A stretch of 35,150 bases of DNA. Source: JAHHLP01 sp041609895 (lineage in GTDB: Bacteria > Bacteroidota > Rhodothermia > Rhodothermales > JABDKH01). A program made the translations under genes and the position numbers. Positions 8,376 through 16,306 of the stretch are shown here, piece by piece (position 1 is the stretch's first letter; each line of letters begins with the position of its first letter). Location: positions 1-35,150 of the forward strand of contig JBFIPX010000011.1 of the NCBI GenBank assembly GCA_041609895.1. The letters are read 5' to 3'. The notes under the pieces were generated by a model that was not told the DNA's origin, ran no database searches, and worked only from the letters and a program-made list of their open reading frames with translations.

Positions 8376-9485
8376 CTACTCGGACGCTGAGGTCATCTCG
8401 CCGTTGGCGGCAGCACCTGCCGGCTGCTGTAGGACGGCACCGTCGAGCGATGCCTGTTCGTTGAGCTTCTCCTGTTCGGCGCGCAGACGTTCTTCCCATT
8501 CAAGGAGCTCGCGTTCCCGGCGAATGAGTTTCTTGTAGCTTTCCTCAATGGCCCTCTCACGGACCTCGAACGGAGCCAGTTCCATGTGGCCGCGTTCCTC
8601 GAAATAGCGCTTGAACAGCCAGTTGTGTTTCGCGGCCTCCATGAGTTCCGCGAATCGGTAGGCGCCAAGCGCGCCCCAGTTGGTGGTCTCTTCCATGTGG
8701 CCAAGCACCACACGCAACACAGACATAATCTCGTGTACGCTGTCGGCCGCGGCGAGAAACTCGTCGTACAACTGCGGGTCGTTGATGAGGCGCGCCACCG
8801 TGCCCTCGCCGTGTTCCACCTTGTCAAGGATCGTCTTGACTCCTTGCGTCGCTTCGTCTGCCAGAGCGACCAGACTTGAGGCATTGTCCGCCATCGACGC
8901 CATAAGGTTTTGCGTTTCGGTTGCGGTACGCACAAACGTGTAGTACAGCGTGGAGTCGTAGATAATCTTGCCGAGGGTTCCCTCACCGCCGCGCACGTCA
9001 CGCATGATCTGGTCGAATGAGGTCGCCGCATCTTCGAACTTCTGTACTGACTCGAGGGCACGGTCGGTTATCTCAAAGAGGTCAAACGGGTCTACGCCGG
9101 TAATAATGTCGCCATCGGCGATGGGTTCGCCGACGTCCTCGGGCGTCACGAGAACCACAATCTGGTTACCTACGAGGCCGTCGCTCTTGATTTGTGCCTG
9201 CGTGTTCTTTGTGATGACGCGGCGGGCCTTCTCGTCGATAGCCATCGCCACTTCAATCTTGCCGCCGGGCTCCGCCGGCAAACGTACCGATTGCACGCGT
9301 CCGACATTCACTCCCTGGTACTGGACTTTCGCGCCGGACGACAGTCCCGCGACCGAGGTATATCGTGACTGGATGAAGAACGTATCGCTGAAGAGGAAGG
9401 AGCGGTTGGCGATGGCAAACAACCCCGCCATGAATAGCGCTGCTCCGGCAATAACGAGGATGCCAGTCCGCGTTTGACGCGTCAT
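8376..9485 (-). CDS. MlaD-like MCE-domain protein with long helical C-terminus
   Basis: A 369-residue inner-membrane-anchored MCE protein. One N-terminal helix (about 8-27) is followed by a single MCE/MlaD domain (about 37-130) with the typical GAKVQYQGVNVGRV and GLVGNQIV. MCE domains form hexameric lipid tunnels. The rest (about 140-340) is helical, with two copies of the motif GEGTxxxxxxDxxLY (GEGTLGKIIYDSTLYY and GEGTVARLINDPQLYD), then WLFKRYFEERGH and a charged coiled-coil segment (RERELLEWEERLRAEQEKL). E. coli MlaD is only about 183 residues, so this is the long form that could span more of the periplasm without MlaC. It follows the ATPase by 41 bp. Whether it imports or exports lipid cannot be told. 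Confidence 0.92.
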   Translation of the reverse strand: MTRQTRTGILVIAGAALFMAGLFAIANRSFLFSDTFFIQSRYTSVAGLSSGAKVQYQGVNVGRVQSVRLPAEPGGKIEVAMAIDEKARRVITKNTQAQIKSDGLVGNQIVVLVTPEDVGEPIADGDIITGVDPFDLFEITDRALESVQKFEDAATSFDQIMRDVRGGEGTLGKIIYDSTLYYTFVRTATETQNLMASMADNASSLVALADEATQGVKTILDKVEHGEGTVARLINDPQLYDEFLAAADSVHEIMSVLRVVLGHMEETTNWGALGAYRFAELMEAAKHNWLFKRYFEERGHMELAPFEVRERAIEESYKKLIRRERELLEWEERLRAEQEKLNEQASLDGAVLQQPAGAAANGEMTSASE

Positions 9486-9526
9486 TCGAATCGTGTTGTA
9501 GGTCCGGGACTGAAGGGTAAGAACAT

Positions 9527-10303
9527 CTAGTCACCGAAGAAGTTGCGGATTTCCGGATGATCGGTCGTGCGGACGTCGTCGAGCGTCCCACTCGCGACGA
9601 TCTCTCCGTCGTAGAGGAAATGAGCCGTGTCCGCAATGATCTCTGCGCACAGGAGGTCATGGGTGATTGCAATGGACGAGATGCCTCTCTCATCCCTCAG
9701 CCGAACGATGAGTTCTGACACGGTGCGAACGGATATCGGGTCGAGTCCGGTGGTTGGTTCGTCGTACAGCATCAGGTCGGGCTCGAGGATGATGGCCCGG
9801 GCCAGGCCCACGCGTTTTTTCTGGCCCCCCGAAAGCTCCGCCGGGTATTGAGGCCCTTTTTCGGGAAGGTTTACCCAGTTGAGGGCCTCCATAATCCTTT
9901 CCGACCGCTCCTTCTTTGAGAGGTCGGAGTGACGCTCCAGGATGAAGCCGAGATTCTCCGACACGGTCATCGAATCGAAGAGCGCTCCTCCCTGGAACAC
10001 GTATCCCGTGGAAAGGCGGAGCTTATCCAGGTCGTCGCCTTCCATGTCGTCGACCTTGTGTCCCATCGCCCAGACCTCTCCCGAATCCTGCCGGAGCAGT
10101 GCGACGACGTGCTTGACCAGGACACTCTTGCCCGTGCCGGAGCCGCCCATTACAACGGCAGATTCGCCTTCGCGGACGCTCAGGTCGACTCCTCGAAGGA
10201 CCTTCTTGGTTCCAAATCCTTTGTGGAGCGATCGGATCTCGACGATCACGTCTTCGGGCGGAGGTCCGCCGTTGGGCGACACGGTGTGTAATGGATCGTT
10301 CAT
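9527..10303 (-). CDS. MlaF-like ABC transporter ATP-binding protein
   Basis: A 258-residue ABC ATPase of the Mla type, which powers lipid movement through MlaE/MlaD at the cytosolic face. The Walker A motif is GGSGTGKS (about 53-60). The signature is LSGGQKKRVGLARAI, Walker B is LMLYDEPTTGLD, and a H-loop follows in AITHD. The preferred start is the ATG at 10303, four bases past the permease stop. A TTG at 10327 would add eight residues and overlap the permease, and neither has a clear ribosome binding site. The short proline-rich N-terminus before VIVEIRSLHKGFG is unconserved. It sits between the permease and the MCE protein, the usual Mla order E-F-D. Confidence 0.94.
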   Translation of the reverse strand: MNDPLHTVSPNGGPPPEDVIVEIRSLHKGFGTKKVLRGVDLSVREGESAVVMGGSGTGKSVLVKHVVALLRQDSGEVWAMGHKVDDMEGDDLDKLRLSTGYVFQGGALFDSMTVSENLGFILERHSDLSKKERSERIMEALNWVNLPEKGPQYPAELSGGQKKRVGLARAIILEPDLMLYDEPTTGLDPISVRTVSELIVRLRDERGISSIAITHDLLCAEIIADTAHFLYDGEIVASGTLDDVRTTDHPEIRNFFGD

Positions 10304-10307
10304 CTCG

Positions 10308-11114
10308 TCAGCCCGATATGTCTCCAAAGATCATCAGTGAAAGACGAACGACGATGACGTCCGAAATAAAGATCAGTAAGGCGGACAAGACGACGGCCTG
10401 CATGGCTGCCTGGCCGACTTCTCGCGTGCCGCCACGTACGGTGTATCCCATGTAACAACTGACGATCGCCACAATGAAGCCGAAGATGGAGGTCTTCATG
10501 GTGTCGACCACGAGGTCCGAGATGCGGATCGTTTCGAAGGCGGAGTTGAGAAAGATGCGGTAGTCCATGCCGACGGCCAGCACCGATTCAAGATAACCGC
10601 CGATCATTGCCAGCGTGTCCGTCCAAACGGTCAGAATCGGAAAGACGATGACGCACGCCATCACGCGTGTGATCACCAGATAGTGAAAAGGCTTCAGCGC
10701 GGCGACTTCCAGAGCATCTATCTGCTCTGTTACACGCATCGACCCGATCTCCGCCCCGATACCCGCCCCCAGCCGGCCCGCAAGGACGAGCGACGTTATG
10801 ACCGGACCGATTTCCTTGAACACGGAAAGCGCCAGCATATTCGGCAGTACAGCCTCCGCCCCGAAGCGAATCAGCGTGCCGCGACTCTGCATCGCGAGAA
10901 CGACGCCGATGGAAAAGCCGGTGACGGACGTCAGGATGAAGCTCTTGGCACCGGCCTCGTCCATCTGGTTGAACAGTTCTCGAATCTCGAACGGGCGGCG
11001 CCAGAACCGCTTGAAGAACTCAAGCGTGAACAGCGCAAGATCGCCTGCGCGATTCGCAAAAGAGAGGACGATGCTCCTCTGTTCGAGCGGGAGAGACTCC
11101 GTTTTTTCGGACAA
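10308..11114 (-). CDS. MlaE-like ABC transporter permease
   Basis: A 268-residue permease of the MlaE/YrbE family and inner-membrane core of the MCE transporter. The family block is present: LALSVFKEIGPVIT, LVLAGRLGAGIGAEIGSM and VTEQIDALE (about 90-135), flanked by five to six hydrophobic segments. The N-terminal 50 residues include the amphipathic interfacial helix common to MlaE (FTLEFFKRFWRRP). The start codon is TTG at 11114; no ATG occurs before residue 51, so TTG is likely genuine. It begins 65 bp after the tamB stop in the same direction, with no hairpin between, so read-through from tamB is plausible. No MlaB (STAS) or MlaC gene is present here. Confidence 0.93.
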   Translation of the reverse strand: MSEKTESLPLEQRSIVLSFANRAGDLALFTLEFFKRFWRRPFEIRELFNQMDEAGAKSFILTSVTGFSIGVVLAMQSRGTLIRFGAEAVLPNMLALSVFKEIGPVITSLVLAGRLGAGIGAEIGSMRVTEQIDALEVAALKPFHYLVITRVMACVIVFPILTVWTDTLAMIGGYLESVLAVGMDYRIFLNSAFETIRISDLVVDTMKTSIFGFIVAIVSCYMGYTVRGGTREVGQAAMQAVVLSALLIFISDVIVVRLSLMIFGDISG

Positions 11115-11179
11115 GTGATTTTCGCTGGTTGGGTGAACCTTAAGATGCTAAATGCTCAGTCCGTTTTCTAGCCGGTCGC

Positions 11180-14100
11180 TTAATAAGCATATTGCCAGAG
11201 CAGATTGATGCTGATCGAGTTACGCCTACTGAGGACGCGCAGAAGCAGACTCTTCAGCATCTCGAACTCAGCTGTGATTTCAGGCGTGCTGGAAACGGTG
11301 GAGGACGAGCTGCTGCTGAGGTTGAGGGGCTGGCTTATAGCAAGATAGACTCGCCTGTGTACGTACTTTCCCGCCGTGAGCCGTGCATCCAGACCCTGCT
11401 GCTCGATTTCGATTACGTCGAGACCGAGGCCCGTACCCGCCACATCCTCGATTAGGCCGGCGATCTGCCCCAGCGCGAGGTTCGTTGCGAGCGAACCCCC
11501 CGTCCCCGATCCACCCAGGTGCAGACTTTCCGACGCAGGTCGACCGAAGGCGATGTAGGAAACGATATCGGTCATCTCCATCGTCGGGTCAGAGCTCAGT
11601 TCCACGTCTAGGTCGTCAAAACGCCCGTTCGCCGAAAGGGTGATCGTAACCTGGTTTTCCGGATTCCGAAAAGCTCGGATTTCGTAATCGGCCTCGATGT
11701 CGAGAATCGGGTCGTCGATCGGTCCGTTGTATGTGAGCGTCCCTTTCGTGATTGAAAAGGTCTTGCCGAACTGGACGATCCTGCTGCGCTCCGGGATGAC
11801 CTCAATGACTCCAAACACCTGTGCAAACTGCTTGCGTTCCTTGCGAACCTCGAGGTCGCCCGTGAACTGGATGTCCATTTCCGGGCTCTTCTTTGATCGC
11901 AGCCACGTGTCGCGGCTCAGCTCGACCGTGAGGTTCATCGACAGCGCCTCATAGAACGAGAACGTGGTCGTGTCCTTCTCGGAAATCCGGATGCCGAATC
12001 GCTGCTCAACAGTCTGAAGGTCCTCCATCGACAGCCTGACGGCTTCGAACTCCTCGATCTCTTCGGCCAGGAACAGGTCGGCCGACGCCACATTGACAAA
12101 GCCGTTGAGCACGGGCTGCCGCGTCGAACCAGAAAGCGTCAGGTCGGATGCTGCTGAGGCGCGGTATTCCCGGTTGTCGACCGCCAGAAAGTTTTCAGAG
12201 CTGATGTCAAGGTCGAAAGATCCCAAAGTCAGCTCTGACAGGCTGATGGATCCTGTCACGATTGCGGAGCCCTCTCCGGACTTTGCCTCGAGGTGATTCA
12301 CCTCGATACGATTCTCGGTGAATCCGAAATCCCCACGAAGGTTGGTGAACCTGACGCCGAATTCGGTCAATCCAATCCATCCGTTCGTAAGTGTTGCTTC
12401 TCCGCTCAGCTCTGGATCCGAGAAGGTCCCCGCCACGTCCATCTGTCCGGTAAGGATGCCGCCGATGCTGCTGAAAAGCTCCGGATCAAGAAACGGTAGG
12501 ATCCAGTCGATTGCGAAGCCATCCGATTTCACCGTCAGTCTCGAATCGCCTCCGGCTGCGGCTGTTCGCACACCCACGCCTGCAACATCGTCTTCACGAG
12601 CCGAGAGGCGAAGGTCCAGGGGCAGATGCCCCTCGATCGTTAGCGCGGACCCATTCTCGTTTCGCAGCCTTCCGTCGATATCGAGTCGCAAGTCGGCGTA
12701 TGACAGGTCCGCGGATAGGTCGCCGACGGGTTGGCCGGAAGACACGATGTCGGCCGTTAGCGATCCGGTCACGATGGGGGCTTGAGCGGGGCCGGTCAGA
12801 TCAACATAGCCGTTGAGCGTTCCATTAAGGCCCTTGTAGTCGAAGAAATCGGCCACGGAACCGATGCGGAACTGCTCAATCGTAAGGATCAGACTTTGCT
12901 CGCCGTCGAGATCGATGTAGCCATCGACAGCTATTTGTTGCGTTTCAGAATAGAGCAGGAAATTCTGAATTCGGTACTCTTCTCCGAACGTGATGGTGCT
13001 GGGCTGGAGCAGCTCCCATCGCTCCTGTTGTAGGACGACTCGCAAGGTGTTTAGGGTCAGCTCGGTGTTTTCGCCACTGAGGTCGACTGCGCCGGTCGTC
13101 CGAACCTCTCTTCGGTCATCGAGTGTCGAGTTGGCTTCGTACCTGACGGTGCCGTCGGCATAGGCGGCTTCGAAACGGGTCGTTCGAGCCGTGAAGGTCG
13201 GTAGTGAAAGCTGCGAAATCTCAACCCTGCTTTCGGCCGCGGCGATACGGCGGTTCTCGTCCAGGCTGCCTACGACGCGAGCGTCCACCTCACCGATTCG
13301 AAGGTTGCCATAGGCTATTCGGGTGAGTTGGCCGTCGGCCCGAAAACGGACGTCATCCGGCTCGCCCGAGAATGAAAGCCGTACGACTCCGCCTGCGAAC
13401 ATCCTAGCGGCAGGCGGCACCACGGAGTGGAGCGGGCGCAGGTCCTTGAGTGCAGCCTCGACTTCCAGGTTTGATTCCGGGAGCTCAGGGTCGCTGGAGA
13501 GGGCCACCAATCCGGAGCCCGAGAGCGTGGCGACGTTGGATCTGGCGGTGAGGGTATCAACACGAAGGAGCTTCCCGTCAATCGAGAGTTTTGCAGCGAC
13601 CGACTCGACGACGACGTCTTGATACTTTGAGGACGACATGACCAGTCGGCCTTGGCCGGTCGTCCGTTGGTCTCTCAGACCGGCTCCGGCGGCGTAAAAG
13701 GTGGCGTTTACCCGTGAGTCGAGGGAGTCAGCACCGAGAAGCCCCGCCACGTTGAGGCCGCTAATGGTGGCGCTCACTTCGAACGGTTCGGTATCGTTAA
13801 GGTCCGTGCTCCCGGACAAGTCCAGGGTTGCCTCGCCAAGCTTAAAGGTGGCCTCGGTTACGAATCGTCCCGAATCTGCGGCAATGGAAAGCCGACCATC
13901 GTCGATGCTCTCGCTGTTGAACCGCGATTGGGAGAGTTCAAAGAGTCCGTCTGCCTCCAGTGTTTCCGGGTCGATACCCCGGAGTGACAGACCGAAGGTC
14001 CCATTGAGTCTGGTATCCAGTTTGTCACGGCCGAAGAATGCCCCGACGTCGATGTTTTCGAATACTCCATCCGTGAAACGATACGATGGCGCCTCCTCGA

Positions 14101-16306
14101 ATGGCATCGCGTCCGCCGCACCCGAGAGGCGGCCCCTTGGAGTTTCCAGTTCGAAGACGCCGGCCAGCCGGCCATCTCCAAGAGTGCCGTCGAGCCGCGC
14201 CGATGTAATGGACTGGTCGTTGACCCGAGACGTATCGAGCACCACCGACAACGAGCCGCTGCTTTCACCGTCCGCAATGCGGATTTCGCCTGTCAGGCGC
14301 CCGGTAAGATCCGTAACCCACGCGGACTTTTGGGTGAGTTCTGCAACGTCGACAGATCTGAACGAGACTTCTGTAATTTCATACGTCGGGGTAGCGTCGA
14401 ACGGGCGACCGGTGACATCGAATGTGGCGAATCCGCCTCGAACCTCGGTGCTGCCGGACGCCTCCACGGTTCCCCGCCTCACGGCTACATTGCCCTGGGT
14501 GGACCGGATCTCGGTATCGCCATAGTGGCTGTCCGACAATTCGACTGACGCTCGCAGCATCATTGACGACAGATCGAACCCCGAGCCGTTACCACTTAGC
14601 CGGCCACTAACCGATGAACGAAGCGTATCGCCCATGAGTGCGGCCACCGGTACCGAATCGAAGTCCAGCGACTGTATCGAATAAGTCGGCACCTCACCTC
14701 GGCTGAGGTGCCCGCGCCCGGAAACCGTTCCTTTGTCCACAGTGAGTCGGAAATCGGTTTCCAGACGAGTAGCCGTTACGTTGGCATTTGCGCGACCGGC
14801 CCGCAAGGGGACATGGTTCCAGTGTGATTGGTCAAGGTCGAGCGTTGCCGAAGCGGTTGCCGTCTCAGGAGAAAAGCCCTTTCCGTTAAACTTCAGGCTA
14901 CCTTGCAGGCGTGCGGGCTGTGACAGCGCGAACACACGATCGGGCTCCAGGTTTTGAAAGCCAAGCTCACCGCTGTATGCAGGTAGCTCATCAAATGGAC
15001 GCGCCCGGCCGGTAAGCCGGAGGTCTGCTCCATTAAGGTGCGATGCAAGGTTGAAGGTAACTCGACCTTCCGTGAAGCGTGCGTCACCCACGAGCCTATC
15101 GAAGTCGTATCGTGCAAGCTCAAATGGATCCATCCGGAGGCTGACGTCCCCATTCAGGCTGTCGGGAGACGGTCCGGTCAATTGTCCGGTGACGGATCCC
15201 GTCAGGACACTGGACGAAGTTTCACGGGACCCAAACAAGTACGAGGTGCTCAGTCGATCAGCGGTTGCATCGACGGACATTCTCAGGAGATCGGCACCGG
15301 GAGGCGAGAAAGATCCCTCGGCCGACAGGGTGGAACCATCGCCGAAGCCCGCAGATACGCGTGCCTCGATCCAGCGGCCGTCACCTGACGCGTCGACGTC
15401 CAGTCGGACTTCGGCACGCGGGTTCAGTGTTGGCAGGAAGGGCTGTATGTCACGAAAGGAAAGCGGAGAGGCCTGAACGCGAAATTTGACCGAATCAACC
15501 TTCTGATCTCCCGGAAAGACAATCGACCCGCTTCCGGACACGTCGCTAAGAGCCGATCGAAGGTCCAGCCTGTGGAGGTCCAGGCGACGATCTTCGAAGC
15601 GCAACCCTAGAAATGCCTTAACCGTGTCCGAGGCACCTGCAGGACGAAATCGTAGACTGAGCGAATCGAGGTCCGCTCGAAATCCGTCCCCCGTACGAAA
15701 GTCGCTGACGGCCATGTTGAGAGCCCACGCATTCATCGTTGAATCGGGGCCTCCGCTTTGAAAGGTCATCTCGGCCTTTCCTCCACTCAAAGACGCCTCG
15801 TCGATCGAGACGACTGTCGAGGATGGCGCGTCCGTGGTGTCGGCCGGAAAGACGTTGACAAGGTCCCACGTGCTGTCAGCGAGCTGCCTCATACGTACGA
15901 CTGGCTCGCGGATTCGGAGATGCCCAACGGAGACCCGCGACCTCAACAATGGCACGAGTCGAATCGACGCCTCGGCGGACGGAATGCGGACCATCTCGCG
16001 GTCGGAATCGGACGTGATGCGAAAGTCATCAACCACCAGCCCGGACAGCAAGCCTCCTCGAACTTCCTCGGCAGACATGGACGCCCCTTGAAGCGGGTCA
16101 AAACGGTTGAGTGCCCACTGGGCGGTCGCGTTGACCACGGGGTCGATTTCCAGCGCCAGCAGCAAACACACGGCAAAGATGATCAACCCGATCGGAATCA
16201 CGACCAATATCCTGGCGATGCGCTTCAGTACGGAGGTACGCCTCGTACCCTTGCTCTCTCCGTGCTGCCCTTGGCCAACGATATGTTCGTTTGATGCCTT
16301 ACCCAC
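11180..16306 (-). CDS. tamB: TamB-family translocation/assembly module protein with internal tandem repeats
   Basis: A 1708-residue AsmA-like bridge protein. It has an N-terminal inner-membrane helix (about 31-51), a very long periplasmic beta-rich body, and a C-terminal DUF490/TamB domain ending in NLLWQYAY. Such proteins form a hydrophobic groove that carries phospholipid between the membranes and work with TamA in outer-membrane assembly. E. coli TamB is 1259 residues. Part of the extra length is a block at about 430-930 holding five copies of a ~100-residue unit, each opening with P-x-Y-like positions (LPAYSG, VPTYSI, TPTYEI, APSYRF, EPFEVS) and continuing with F/L-x2-D/N-V-A-x-L. The GTG start at 16306 abuts the tamA stop directly. 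Co-directional mla genes follow. Confidence 0.93.
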   Translation of the reverse strand: MGKASNEHIVGQGQHGESKGTRRTSVLKRIARILVVIPIGLIIFAVCLLLALEIDPVVNATAQWALNRFDPLQGASMSAEEVRGGLLSGLVVDDFRITSDSDREMVRIPSAEASIRLVPLLRSRVSVGHLRIREPVVRMRQLADSTWDLVNVFPADTTDAPSSTVVSIDEASLSGGKAEMTFQSGGPDSTMNAWALNMAVSDFRTGDGFRADLDSLSLRFRPAGASDTVKAFLGLRFEDRRLDLHRLDLRSALSDVSGSGSIVFPGDQKVDSVKFRVQASPLSFRDIQPFLPTLNPRAEVRLDVDASGDGRWIEARVSAGFGDGSTLSAEGSFSPPGADLLRMSVDATADRLSTSYLFGSRETSSSVLTGSVTGQLTGPSPDSLNGDVSLRMDPFELARYDFDRLVGDARFTEGRVTFNLASHLNGADLRLTGRARPFDELPAYSGELGFQNLEPDRVFALSQPARLQGSLKFNGKGFSPETATASATLDLDQSHWNHVPLRAGRANANVTATRLETDFRLTVDKGTVSGRGHLSRGEVPTYSIQSLDFDSVPVAALMGDTLRSSVSGRLSGNGSGFDLSSMMLRASVELSDSHYGDTEIRSTQGNVAVRRGTVEASGSTEVRGGFATFDVTGRPFDATPTYEITEVSFRSVDVAELTQKSAWVTDLTGRLTGEIRIADGESSGSLSVVLDTSRVNDQSITSARLDGTLGDGRLAGVFELETPRGRLSGAADAMPFEEAPSYRFTDGVFENIDVGAFFGRDKLDTRLNGTFGLSLRGIDPETLEADGLFELSQSRFNSESIDDGRLSIAADSGRFVTEATFKLGEATLDLSGSTDLNDTEPFEVSATISGLNVAGLLGADSLDSRVNATFYAAGAGLRDQRTTGQGRLVMSSSKYQDVVVESVAAKLSIDGKLLRVDTLTARSNVATLSGSGLVALSSDPELPESNLEVEAALKDLRPLHSVVPPAARMFAGGVVRLSFSGEPDDVRFRADGQLTRIAYGNLRIGEVDARVVGSLDENRRIAAAESRVEISQLSLPTFTARTTRFEAAYADGTVRYEANSTLDDRREVRTTGAVDLSGENTELTLNTLRVVLQQERWELLQPSTITFGEEYRIQNFLLYSETQQIAVDGYIDLDGEQSLILTIEQFRIGSVADFFDYKGLNGTLNGYVDLTGPAQAPIVTGSLTADIVSSGQPVGDLSADLSYADLRLDIDGRLRNENGSALTIEGHLPLDLRLSAREDDVAGVGVRTAAAGGDSRLTVKSDGFAIDWILPFLDPELFSSIGGILTGQMDVAGTFSDPELSGEATLTNGWIGLTEFGVRFTNLRGDFGFTENRIEVNHLEAKSGEGSAIVTGSISLSELTLGSFDLDISSENFLAVDNREYRASAASDLTLSGSTRQPVLNGFVNVASADLFLAEEIEEFEAVRLSMEDLQTVEQRFGIRISEKDTTTFSFYEALSMNLTVELSRDTWLRSKKSPEMDIQFTGDLEVRKERKQFAQVFGVIEVIPERSRIVQFGKTFSITKGTLTYNGPIDDPILDIEADYEIRAFRNPENQVTITLSANGRFDDLDVELSSDPTMEMTDIVSYIAFGRPASESLHLGGSGTGGSLATNLALGQIAGLIEDVAGTGLGLDVIEIEQQGLDARLTAGKYVHRRVYLAISQPLNLSSSSSSTVSSTPEITAEFEMLKSLLLRVLSRRNSISINLLWQYAY
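13520..15020 (-). repeat. five ~100-residue protein repeats inside tamB
   Basis: The region encodes TamB residues of about 430-930. Aligning the opening prolines at residues 442, 540, 640, 740 and 841 gives spacings of 98, 100, 100 and 101. Within each unit, after the proline, a Phe/Leu and a VAxL-like core follow at 8-18 residues. Then come a leucine-glycine turn (for example SVSGRLSG, DLTGRLTG, TRLNGTFG), a strand ending in xLxxSxx (LDQSHW, LSDSHY, LDTSRV, LSQSRF, MSSSKY), and a closing Gly-rich LSGxG-like step. The copies are diverged at protein level. I did not see near-identical DNA repeats. Confidence 0.8.

Noticed and set aside
9527..10327. TTG start at 10327 for the MlaF-like ATPase
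   Set aside because: It would overlap the permease end by about 20 bp; the ATG at 10303 is more ordinary and leaves all motifs intact.
13701..14525. 274-codon plus-strand open frame opposite tamB
   Set aside because: Its translation is Ser/Arg/Pro-rich with no domain pattern, as expected from the antisense of the repetitive TamB coding strand.
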